From positions 186,001 through 250,000 of the forward strand of contig JAIVFH010000030.1 of the NCBI GenBank assembly GCA_025765595.1: 64,000 bases of DNA, in the 5' to 3' direction. A model generated the notes under the pieces. It did not search any database, was not told the origin of the DNA, and saw only the letters and a list, made by a program, of their open reading frames with translations. The stretch's first letter is position 1, and every line of letters begins with the position of its first letter. Of the stretch, positions 10,444 to 20,965 are shown piece after piece. The position numbers and the translations under genes were made by a program. The stretch comes from Obelidium mucronatum. Taxonomy: Eukaryota; Chytridiomycota; Chytridiomycetes; Chytridiales; Chytriomycetaceae.

Positions 10444-11793
10444 TTATCGCGTTGGATATGGATCTTGGTACATTCGATGTTGTTGTTGCTGTTGTTGTTG
10501 TTGCTCGTGGTACCAAATACGTGGTATATTATTTACAGATCCGTGGGATGGAGACGGTAGTTCCGGAGATGGTGGTAGTAGTGCCAGGTGCGATGATGAT
10601 ACAGCGAAATTTGGATTCGCTTTTGATTGTTGTTGTTCTTGTTGTGGTTCAAGTTGTGGGCCTTGTGGCTTGTTTGTTGAACACCATTCAAAGGGTTGAT
10701 TCTTCAACTGTTGCAAGATGAGACTGACTGGCGGTAATGTATTGGAATTCATTTGTCCAGATTGCGGATTGTGTTGTTGTTGGTTGTGGTGGGTGTGGAT
10801 AGCATTCTGAGATATCGTTTGGAGATTGGATGATGAAGCACCACCAGCACCACCTGGTGTTGCCGAATGGTATCCGACGATTGGCCATACTTGTTGGTGG
10901 ACTGAATAGATTGTGCTACTGTTCAATGGAGGTGGTGTAGGTTGAGGGTATCGAGACCCAAGAACAACTTCTTGTTGTCGCGGCGACTCTTGTGGCTTGG
11001 CAGTCTCGGCCAGAGTCGCGGCCCTTTCATTGTCGCTATGTTGAGCCGCCAAGAGGTTGGTTTGATTCTGTCGCTGCTGATGATGGTGCCGTTGTGCCTC
11101 ACTGTGGGTACTTGTTGAAGCAGATATATTGTTGTTGTTGTTGGATGTACCGCCCAAGCCCAACGTTACACTGCCCCCATCCAGCAGGCCGCTGCTACCA
11201 CTACCGCCGCCGCCCTCCTCCTCTTTATACAAACACGCCAGCTTGCGCTTAACGCAACACGCACACGCCGGCCGACTCCGATCGCACTTTAATTTCTTTG
11301 AGTAGCACGACAGACACGACACGGCCTTCTTGAGCCGCATGAAGCCGTGGTGTGCCAGAGCGTGTTCCGATGTGGCGCCGCTGCCGCAGCTGCTAGGCAG
11401 TGGTGCTAGAAGTGCGCCGGTTAAGGGGTGCGTCCTTGCCGGCTTGAGCAGCGGGTCCGCCCGCGCCCTCCTTGCTTGTTTCGCGGCAAAGACGCACTCC
11501 TGCCGCCGCTCTTTGCAGCGGCTGCACGCGGCGCCGGTGCCGTCCGAGTCGCACTTTTTGCGGAAGCGGCGGCACGCGGCGCAGGCAGCGGGCCGCGCGT
11601 AGTGTCTTGCTGTTGGTGGCGCTTGGTGCTGCGGTGGCGGCACGGTCGCGGTGGTGCTTGGCACGGGCTGGTGTCTAGCGTCTTGTCTTGCGTGGGTCGG
11701 CGCTGGCCGTGCCGCGCTGCCAGTTGCGCCGGGACTTGCTTCCTGAAGGCCGAGGATCGCCTGCGCCGCTGCCAGTTCGTCAGGGGCTGTCAT
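10444..11793 (-). CDS. Double Zn2Cys6 regulator, Gln-rich, without C2H2 module
   Basis: Putative nuclear transcription factor, single exon, 449 aa from the ATG at 11793. That start was chosen because its N-terminus (DELAAAQAILGL) matches the same element in the paralogues at 7694 and 13423. Zinc cluster 1 (residues about 71-100) has an enlarged middle loop (CX8C); cluster 2 (about 160-187) carries the family signature KKAVSCxxCxxKKxKCD. The C-terminal half is disordered with Gln and Asn tracts, including an eight-Gln run near the end, and has no GLKYH fingers. The gene may have lost the C2H2 module or represent a shorter subfamily. The zinc-cluster segment is GC-rich, as in the 6.4 kb paralogue. 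Confidence 0.82.
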   Translation of the reverse strand: MTAPDELAAAQAILGLQEASPGATGSAARPAPTHARQDARHQPVPSTTATVPPPQHQAPPTARHYARPAACAACRRFRKKCDSDGTGAACSRCKERRQECVFAAKQARRARADPLLKPARTHPLTGALLAPLPSSCGSGATSEHALAHHGFMRLKKAVSCLSCYSKKLKCDRSRPACACCVKRKLACLYKEEEGGGGSGSSGLLDGGSVTLGLGGTSNNNNNISASTSTHSEAQRHHHQQRQNQTNLLAAQHSDNERAATLAETAKPQESPRQQEVVLGSRYPQPTPPPLNSSTIYSVHQQVWPIVGYHSATPGGAGGASSSNLQTISQNAIHTHHNQQQHNPQSGQMNSNTLPPVSLILQQLKNQPFEWCSTNKPQGPQLEPQQEQQQSKANPNFAVSSSHLALLPPSPELPSPSHGSVNNIPRIWYHEQQQQQQQQHRMYQDPYPTR

Positions 11794-12040
11794 TGATGGA
11801 TGGACGGCGATTACGTGACAGAGGGCGATCCCAGATCGGGAAAAAAAGGTACACGGCGACAAAAATCCCAAAAAATCCCGAAAAATAATTCAATAATTTT
11901 GTAAAAGTCAAAAATCGTGTCGTAGTGTGATCACAAAAAAATCATTCATCTTACGATATCAGAGAGTGTTTTTATAATATATAAGAAACATACAATTTTA
12001 AATTTCTGATAATGTACATTGTTGCGGCGAGTTTCCTTGT

Positions 12041-13423
12041 TTACACATGAACCAATTTCCCATCACCATGATGGTGATGATCCCCACCATGCCTCTTTTG
12101 TCGATGATACTTTAACCCACCCAAACTAGCATAAGAGTTCTGACACCCTTCAACCATGCACTGAAACGCCTTCTTTTCTTCTTGCATCAGTTCCTTCTTT
12201 CCCTTCTCCTTTTCATCCTCCTCCTCTTCCGCATCAACATTCATTCTTTTCCAGAAATACCCTTGCGGGAACGATTCCGCTGCATGTCCATTCAAATGAT
12301 ACTTTAATCCATTCGACGTCTTGTATTCCTTTGCACAGACGGGGCAAATGTATATCTTCTCTTGTGTAATCGGGTCAAGGCACCATAGTTTGCCACATCG
12401 AAGCCGTTTCCTCGTGTTTTCAGTCATTGGTTTTGATTTGTGGAGTCGGTCAAGAATAATTTCGGCAAGCGGTTTGGTAGAGTGAATCGGAAAAAGTGAC
12501 TCCATTGGCGACGTCCCAGAGCTGAACGGCGGTGGACTCCTTTCGATATCAAACAATGGACTGGATTCTCCCGAGCTTTCAAACTCTTCCAAGGACGGAA
12601 CCGGGCTACACGAGGTTTCTTCCAGACGGGGTCTCTTGGCAACAACAACTACAGCAGAGGCTGTCGAGGTGCCATGACCGTCGCCAATATACTCGCAGAC
12701 AATCTTCCGTTTCGCACACCCACTACACGTTGGTTTCAATTTATCGCATTTCACTTTCTTGAGGTAACAGAGTTTGCATGAAACAGCCTTGACAGGTTTC
12801 CAAACTAAAAATTAAGGATATTTTTAATAATATATACATAATCCATACATTATATAGACTTTTTTTTTTTTACCTTTTGATTCAATTTGTTGTTTTTTAC
12901 GTTTTTCCAAGGGTGGCACAGCAGTACATGTGTCTTGCTCAAGCCCCATCTGGTCCCCCCCTTCATCAAACGATCCAGACACAAGATTTGCACTTCTTTT
13001 CGTCGAAAGTCCATCTCTTGATACTGAAGGTGCGAATGAATCTGTAGTAGTAGTGTAAACACATTCCAGTTTCTGTTTGACGCATCGAGAACATGGCTGG
13101 GTAGCAGTGCCACCACCACCACTACTACTGCACTTGCGGTGGATAGCGCGACATGCGATGCAAGCGGTGATTCGAGGAGTCGGTATAAGAAGATAACTTG
13201 GAGACTGTTTTTGAATATCTGGATCCCAAGGGGAAGCTGCTGTTGTTGTTGGTGGTGCCACCGAATAACAAGTGGATGGATTGCCTTCGTCGTCGACTGC
13301 GGTCTTGAAAGGAAGAGGAGGATGATGAAGATGTACTTTAAATTCGAGGCCGATTTCGAGGATGGCTGAGACTGCGGCTTGGAGTTCTGGAGATAAGTCG
13401 TCACCGTCGGTGAGGGTGGACAT
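12041..13423 (-). CDS. Double Zn2Cys6 regulator with split C2H2 fingers
   Basis: Two exons, 12874-13423 and 12041-12804, joined in phase. Exon 1 holds the conserved N-terminal helix (ELQAAVSAILEIG) and zinc cluster 1 (residues about 88-121), whose central loop is stretched by a Gly/Thr insertion. Exon 2 opens with WKPVKAVSC, starts zinc cluster 2 and ends with the C2H2 module: the LAEIILDRL helix, LWCLDPITQEKIYICPVC, SNGLKYH, then FPQGYFW, and a second finger with GGLKYH. A short acidic/basic loop separates the fingers and a His-rich tail closes the protein. The intron lies exactly between the two clusters, as in the 16.1 kb paralogue, suggesting common ancestry. Likely a nuclear DNA-binding protein of unknown targets. 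Confidence 0.85.
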
Positions 13424-13697
13424 TTTCTGTTGACAAGAAAAAAAAAAGTGAAGATGGTAAAAAGACCAGTATATGTAATAATGCATTATAAACATTCAAT
13501 TTGAAAACAAGTTTATCGTCAAAGAGGTTCAAGCCAAAGAAGGCCAACGCTGAGCCTAAGAGAGAGGTGTGTGTGTGAGAGACACGAAAAACCTCAACCA
13601 CAACAGCGATAATAAATTAGTTTTTTCGTTATATATAGTTTGTGTATTTATTTTCAGACAAACAACAAAAAAGGAAACCAAACTAGCAAAAACAAAG

Positions 13698-14428
13698 TTA
13701 ATGGTTTGTTGCATTCGAAGTCGTTTTGGAAATCGTTGCTGTGGAGTTAATTCTTATCGCAGTAGTTGTACCAACCGCCCCATTCGTTTGACGGGAAGAT
13801 TCGGAAGAAACAGTAGTGGGCTTAGCAGAAGAATCTAGAGTATTCTCGGTCGCTTGAGGTTCAGGATCATTCGCGGGGTCCTCTGACTTGCTAGTTAAAG
13901 CAGTAGGCTGTGTTGCCATAGAAAAGGCGGTAGTCGTCGTGGACGCTATTGTGATGGGTCAAACTCAGGTCAAACTTGCACGTCTTGTGATAACAGCAAT
14001 CAATGCAACAAAATACATGGAATCGGAATGCCACATGCAGCAGCCACAGGAACCACCCTTGCCTCCAGGAGTCCAGATATTTTCCAAAAACTTGCATTTT
14101 CTCCAAACGGACAGGTGGGTAGAAAGCACTTGGCCATTTGGATCTGTAGGGGTTCCTTGCGGCAATGCGATTCTAAGATAAGAGCAGAGAGCTGTCGCTG
14201 TGGATTCGGTTATATCCGAGTTTGTTCTACTGTTTAAGCAGGATCTGATGCATGAGGCGACTTTGAAAGGGGTGTTGTGGTGCAATCAATTTGATCCAAT
14301 CTTCTTCTTGGGGTTTGGACGACCTTCTGGAACACAATCGACCTACCTGATTCAAGACATCGATAATAACTTCATTAGCAGGCGCCAGCTGAGCCAAGAG
14401 CACAAGTTGCAAAACCAACGAGCAGCAT
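13698..14428 (-). pseudogene. Putative CFEM-like secreted protein, reading frame broken
   Basis: The minus strand encodes pieces that together resemble a small fungal secreted protein. There is a hydrophobic leader (LLV/VLQLVLLAQLAPA), a Cys-containing segment VASCIRSCLNS followed by TATALCSYL, and a Ser/Thr-rich tail ending at 13698. The ATG at 14428 reaches the leader only if one base near 14415 is discounted, and the join to the Cys segment also needs a frame change near 14260. CFEM proteins have eight cysteines; I can place only about three, so the family name is a guess. It may be a gene with sequencing errors, a decaying pseudogene or a misread locus. Confidence 0.3.
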
Positions 14429-14564
14429 CCTTTCTTCAACTCAGAAATATTTTTTTTTCCAACGACGCCACTTTCAAGAAAACCCAAACACAAAACTTCG
14501 GTACTCTGTAATACATTCTATTCGGCTTCTTTTTTGTTTAATTTTTCTTAACCCTCAACGCTGC

Positions 14565-15875
14565 CTAATCAACCACATTATCATCAAGTGTGTACGGAGA
14601 AATCCAATCATGCAACCCGTTCCTCGAATCATTGCATCGTTCCAGAAAATCCGTGATTTCCGTCGCGATCGTGTCACAGTAAATATCTTGTGGCAAATCT
14701 AGAGGAAAATAATTAATTTAGACACCGTTCCATGAACAAGGAAAAACAAACAAAAACAAAAGTTTTTCTTTTTCCCATACCATTGGGATCAAATCCAAAA
14801 GGATTCTCAATATCCTGAGCCGTTGTTTCAACACCCAACACAACAAACGAAATAATCGCAACCACTGGAATCGTGAACCACCCCAACGCCGACGGCACAA
14901 GTTGGAACGGGAACCCAATCATATAAACCACAAGCGCTTGATGCAAATGGATCGTATACGCTGCAGGCACAGGTGTATACCTGATTCTCTCAAACGATGA
15001 AACGCATTCATTTAAATTATTGATTGCGCCCGTCAAGGGGGAGAATACGGCTGTTTTGTCTCCAATGAAGGATTGAAGGGCGAGGAGGATTTGGAGGGAT
15101 CCTTTGAGTTGGGAGTGTGGGTTGAATTCTTGGAGTGAGTTTTGGAGGTATGGGCCCAAGTCTGAGTATGTTTTCTTGTGTTCGTTTCTGAGTTCGTGTT
15201 TTACGGCGCTTGCGAATGCAATGAGGAGGTGGAGGGCGTCTTGCCGGCGGTCAAGCTCGTGGTCGTTTTTGGCTTCGTTAAAAAAAAATTGGAACAAATA
15301 TTAAGAACAAGTCGTACAGTTAATTTAGAGAATGATTCCCGGATGGAAATAAAATGAAATAAGAAGATTGGCTTACGTTTGCAGTATACACAAATCAGAC
15401 GTGCAGCTTGGCGAATGTTAAAATGCAGAGTAGACCACACTTTACGACCCTCCCAGAACCGATCGTAGGCAGTATTGACTCTGAAGGCCAACAACAAACT
15501 GACAGTTGTACCAAGCAGAGAGAGCAATAGAGTAGAATTGGGAAGGCTGATAGTTCTGTATCCGGCCAGCGGTTTTAGGGGGGGCACAAATCAGGCACAA
15601 ATTGGCACCCAACCCCCTTACCTTAAAAACTGCACAGAAGGAACCAAGTAAAACACACAAACAACGATCGACCAAATCGTCAAACCAAGCGATGTCATGA
15701 TCACTTTAGGGACTACGGAATGCGCAATGTCGAAAATGTCTTCCCATCTTGTTTTGGAAGTGTGCTTGATTGGTCGTACCAGCACTGGCTTCCGCAATGC
15801 GGGCTCCCATTGTTCTTTTGCTGGTGCTTCCGAGTTGCTGGAATTGATCACAACCATTGGAATCACTTGTGTCAT
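14565..15875 (-). CDS. Bestrophin/UPF0187-type chloride channel-like membrane protein
   Basis: Probable anion channel of the bestrophin-like (RFP-TM) family in a cell membrane. Exons 15622-15875, 15377-15555, 14781-15272 and 14565-14698 join in phase into 352 aa. Visible features: transmembrane stretches (LGLTIWSIVVCVFYLV; LLLSLLGTTVSLLLAF), the family motif FRVNTAYDRFWEGRKVW, a soluble helical domain, a second membrane pair (VVAIISFVVLGVETTAQDIENPF), and the end motif FGFDPNDLPQD. No frame break is seen. Transport direction and ion preference cannot be read from the sequence. Confidence 0.9.
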
Positions 15876-16063
15876 TGTTTTGAGTTGGCGAGAATCAAAA
15901 TGGTTGTCTCAAGATGAGAAAAAAAAATCAGTTTGGATGACGATGCTTTTTCTTGTCGGCGTTGCATCTCCAATAAGCTTGTGTTTTTACAATAAAAATC
16001 AGCGTGGAGGTTTAATCGAACACGAAATACATTAGCTAAAGCAAAGGTCAAAGTTGGGAGTGG

Positions 16064-18472
16064 TTACTCATCATCCTCATCTTGGTCATCCACATCCCCC
16101 TCCTCTTCATCTCCATCATCATCTCTACCGTACTGCCCACCATCACCACCACCAGCAGCTCCAAAAAACCCGGGTGGCTCCTCCGAACTACCCCGTCCAT
16201 GCATCCGTGTAATATGACAATTCAACCCAGCTGGCCTTGAATACCGATTCTGGCAATTCCCAATCGTACACCGATACGGCAGATCAATATTCTTTTCTTC
16301 CGCAACCTCACTTCTTCCCTTCTTATCCCAATAGTACCCCTGCGGGAAATCCCGTTGATCCTTGTGACTGTTACTCAAGTGATACTTCATCCCATTTGCT
16401 GTTGGATACATTCGTTTACAGATTGGACAGAAATAGAGCTTTTCTGCAGACTCTGGGTCGAGAATCCATAGTTTCCCACACGAGAGTTTTTTGTACACGC
16501 CCGGCTTGAGTTTTGGGAGCCGGTCGATTACAATATCCGCAAGTGTTGTCCCACTGGCGAGTGCTGTTGCGACTTTGGCCGCAGTTCGTGCTTGTTTGAG
16601 GGATTTGAATTTCTTGCTGAGGTGAATGGTTTCGGAATTCACCATGGCGATTTGTACGAGATGGTCAAGCGGGTTTGCAGATGCATTGTGGTGGTGATGG
16701 TGGCTTGAGCTGCTGCCACTTGCAGCGCCAGCGTTGGTTGTCTTATCGCCTTCACTGGACAAGTCTTTCCAGCCGCTGCTACTGCTGTTACCGCCACCAC
16801 GCCCACTATCGCCGTTCTCAGAAGAATCACTGGATTGCATCTCATCTTCTGGAACAGTGTGCCCATGGAGAATGTGGTACTTGAGTCCTCCGAGGGAAGA
16901 GTACTCATTCATACACCCTTCGACAGTGCAAGAATAAGCTTTTGATGGACCGCCATTACGGCGACCCTCCATCCCATTATCTTCACTTCCAACAACCATG
17001 TCAGACAAAGGCATCACACCCGCCGAAGCAGTAGGAACCGCACTACCCCCGAGACTAGCCTTATCCCAATAATAACCCGTTGGAAACTCACTCGCATCAG
17101 AATGCTGTCCCAAATGATATTTCAACCCATTCGAAGTCTTGTAATCTTTTTTACAGGCTGGACAAAAGTAAACCTTTTCGCTCGTGTCTGGGTCGATAAT
17201 CCACAGCCTTGCACATGTTAGCCTTTTCATTGGGCTTCCAGGTTTCACGACTGGGAGTCGACCGATTACAATGTCGGCGAGAGAGGTGGTGGCTTCCGCT
17301 GCCGCTTGGTGGACCAAAGGTTCGATTTTGGTTGTTTGTGTTAGTGTTTTAGTGGGTGATGGAGGAGTGGGGAGAATCAAGTGATGGAGTGATTGTGGGA
17401 GTGGTTGATGTGGCGACGGCGTGGTTTGTTGAGAGAGGATGGGGACTTGAGATAGATTCGGCAGTTGTGTGTGTGACACGGAATCATCGTCTATGGATCT
17501 TTTCCGTTTGAGTAATAGCTCTGGGTTTGGTGCCTGAGACGATGCGAAAGAGCTGGTGCCACCAGTATGCTGGGAAACAGCTTCAGTGATTAATTTAGAC
17601 ATTTCTTGCTTAAGTTGTTCGAGATTCGTTATCGTGGCAGGTGTTGTTGTGTCCTTTTGGGCCTCTTTTTCAACAAGATGCGAAATAACGTTGTTTAACT
17701 GAGGTACTAGAATAGAAGCGATATCAAATGTTGCTGAAGTGGAAGATGGTGCTGCAGGCGCGTGGACTCCAACCATGCCTGTTTGTGATGAGCTCGAGGA
17801 GGAGAAGGATTCATTATCTGCAAGTCCCTGTCTCACGATCATCGGACTCAATGAAGTTGTACTAGAATTCGTGGTATATTCACAAGAAAGTGATCGCTTT
17901 ACACATCCGCCGCAGCTGGGTTTTTCTTTATCGCACTTAAGTTTTTTTGTGTAGCAATATTTGCAAGACACTGCCTTGACTGGACTCCATGGGATTACTA
18001 TATTTGTGTGTGGAAAGATCGGGCAATTTAGTCAACTGGTTTGCATGTTGGAAGAGTGAAGAATTTTTCCGGCTCCCAACACCACCCAACGAAATGAGGG
18101 ATGAGCGGAGTTGTTGACAAGCGCACCTTTAGGCGGCAGCTTCGACACTTCAATCTTTGCAGAGCCCGAGGTTGTTGAGATGTGCACCGTGGCGCTCCCG
18201 TAGTCACAGACAGCGTTCCGCTTGAGACATCTCGAGCACGAAGGAAGCAGAAGGTCACAGCGCTTGCGGTAGTGCCTGCACACTGAACACGACACTGTCC
18301 GCGAGACTGAGGATGGCGGCTTGGAGACTGACGGTGACTGTGACTGGTTTCTATCTGAACCTGAAACATCATCATCGCCACTGGCTCCAGTTGTCACCGC
18401 AGATGTCTCTGCAGCTGCATTCGAAGCCGCTTCAGATTCCCAGCTTTCTGTGGCGTTTCCTCGGAACTGCAT
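16064..18472 (-). CDS. Double Zn2Cys6 regulator with two split C2H2 modules
   Basis: Two exons, 18127-18472 and 16064-17997, join in phase (759 aa from the ATG at 18472; an upstream in-frame ATG at 18577 would add 35 residues). Zinc cluster 1 lies at residues 62-89, cluster 2 at about 127-154 after WSPVKAVSC. The C-terminal half holds two complete copies of the C2H2 module. Each copy has LADIVI(G/D)RLP, KPG, LWI(I/L)DP, a finger with NG(L/M)KYH, FP(T/Q)GYYWDK, and a second finger (GGLKYH; AGLNCH in the last copy). The tail is acidic. The duplicated module makes this the largest member of the local family. The last finger has lost the canonical GLKYH, perhaps diverged in binding. Confidence 0.87.
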
Positions 18473-18925
18473 GATGGTCGCAGCAACCTCCAGCTTCTTC
18501 TTGAGACTGTTCAGTTCCGAACATGGTCCCAATTTTGATTTCTTTGGTGGGATGAAAAAAAGAGGATGAGCATGCACAACGCAAAGTCGGCACAGAGTGG
18601 GCTTGGTTTACTCGGCACCCTTTGTTTTTTGTTATTTGGAAAGGCAGTCCTGATGATTACACTCTTGAAGTGATGGTTTGTTGATGCTCACTCATCTCGT
18701 CGACCTTCTTTCTGCGCCCTAAACATTATTTCCCAAAGCTGCAGTTTGATTTTCCTATTTCTATCATCTTCCAGTCCTCTTCTTTTTTTTCAAACCTTGA
18801 TAGCAAACAATTGAATCGAATTTTGTAGACTCACAGTATGCCACCTACAGGCGGAAACTTTAGAACCTTTCAAGTGTTTCAATGAAGATAAATAATTCGT
18901 TCTGCCTGCATGATTTGGCATAATT
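18473..18925. other. Intergenic region between zinc-cluster gene and ankyrin gene
   Basis: About 450 bases, probably the promoter and 5' leader of the minus-strand zinc-cluster gene plus the 3' flank of the ankyrin gene. No gene or repeat was recognised. The first 105 bases could be coding if the upstream ATG at 18577 is used. Confidence 0.5.
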
Positions 18926-20705
18926 TTAATTTTGATCTTTCCAAAGTCCCCTCCAGTGGACTGCCACGGCTACCCCATCATTCCACGTAACATCGTACCA
19001 ATGCACATTTCGTTTCAACTCCGCCTGGACCCTTTCTTGCGCCAGAAACATTTCAACAATATCAAAGCGATCATAATACACCGCGTTAAGAAGTGCATGG
19101 CATCGATTGGCGGTCGGATCAACCCTCCCATCCTCCAAGAGGCAGTTTTACAATCTCAGAAAAGCCCCTATTGGCGGCAACAGAGATGGATCGATTGTTT
19201 CTGGCTCCAGGGTCCACTCGCTGGTCTTGAAGCAAAAGACGAACACAGTCAACCTTGCCGAAATACACCGCCTTTCGAATCGCAATGTTGTCTTGCTCTG
19301 AAAGATCGCGACCAGTCTCCAGAAAGGATTTTACAAGCCACGTCAATCCCTTTTGCGCTGCCAAGAATGTAATATTCTTGCTATTAGCGAGCAAACTTCC
19401 AACACTCTCCAAATTTCCTGCGTGTTCTGCAATTTCCAGAATTCTGAAGCCGGGGTCGACGCGTGTATCACGGAGTAGAAAATCCATCATTTCTTGATCG
19501 TTCAAGATATAGGCACGCCGAGTGGCACGTTCATGTCTGGTAGACGGGTTGGTGCGCTCCTCTTGGAGAAGTAAGGTTGCGATATCGAAGCGTCGATTTC
19601 CCATGGCTACTTGAAAGGCAAGGTTGTGGTCGACTTCTGCTGTGCGTTTCATAATCTCACTTACAACATTCAAACAACCAAAATATACTGCTGTCAGAAA
19701 CCCGGACTTGTACTGCGACAAAGGTAGCGCATTTTGAGACATAATGAAAGCCACAATATTGACTTGATTATTGTGGCACGCTAGTGTGAAAGCGTCTCTT
19801 ATGGACTTCTTTGAAATTCGACCATCAAGGAGAAAGAGCCGCACAATCGCAACGTGTCCGGAAATTGAAGCACAAGCGAGAGGTGTTTTTGATTCCCAAG
19901 AGTAGCCACCAAACACCGCAGTATTTCCTTTCCTGTTTGGATTTATTGTGGGATCTTGCAAGAGGATCGTTACGATTTCGACATGTCCGCTTCTTGTGGC
20001 AAGCCACAAGGCCGCATATTTGACTGAGGCATCTGTCAGTTTCTCCAACAAGCACTTGAATACTTTCGTGTTTCCAAAATCAACAGCCTTTTGAACGCAG
20101 CGGTAGTAATTTGTTTCGATGGACGTCCGCTTATCTGCTAATAGAGCCAAAACGACGCAAGTCCTGTTCTCCAATGAAGCCATCACTAAAGCGCTTCCAA
20201 AGCAAACTGTAACTGAAATGCGAATACCACGAGCATCTTGCTTTGAATTCCAATCATCCGCAAGTGGCATCAATAAATGGACCATTTTGAGGTGACCACC
20301 TTCAGCAGCTTTGTCCAGGGCATCTTTATAACTCTGGATAACATCTCGGAGATTGTTTTCGATCAAGAGATTCATCAAGGGACAATACCCATGTCTCGCG
20401 GCAAGTTCAATCAGGACTGTAGGAGTGATAGCTGCATGGTTGAAGAGGGACGTCTGATAGGACACTGGGAGATGCTTCGAACATCTGGTCAGCAGCTTAG
20501 TTCCCCAAAGGTGGACAAACACTCTCGACTGGTACTTCAAGTGGTGGAGTGCAAAGGCTTCGTTGCCAATCAGAAACACTGAGAAGAGCTGCTTTGACGC
20601 GAATGCAATAGCGCTCAGGTCTTTTTGAATCGGTAAATTGATCAGAATGAGCTGGAGGATTTCAGATGGAATTGCGTGGATAGTTGTTTGACGTGAGAGT
20701 GACAT
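18926..20705 (-). CDS. F-box-like/ankyrin-repeat protein (one frame break)
   Basis: Starts with an F-box-like segment (IPSEILQLILINLP) and continues with about a dozen divergent ankyrin repeats of the local type, in which the consensus ends in DxRVDP. Such proteins usually act as substrate adaptors of SCF ubiquitin ligases, which is inference here. The frame from 20705 runs to about 19143, where one extra C in ctgCctctt shifts the frame. The following frame continues the repeat perfectly (EDGRVDPTANR) to a stop at 18926. It is an indel error or a recent lesion. The frame-corrected length would be about 590 aa. Confidence 0.8.
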
Positions 20706-20965
20706 TTTCGCAACTTCTTCAAAACTCAAATCAGTGCTAAGGTGTTCAACCTATTTTTCTTCTTAAAACTTTATTTAATTATTATTATCAAGTATGTAGT
20801 GAACAGACGGATATTGAACAGACGGAGGAATCATCTATCGGGCGCCATTCTCATGGGACATTGGACAAAAAATGAGTCTGGATTTCTTAAGGTGCAGAAC
20901 AGGCTCGCGTTCTTTCAATTCGTTTGCATGACCTGTTTGATATCAAGTGAAACAAAAAAATGGAA

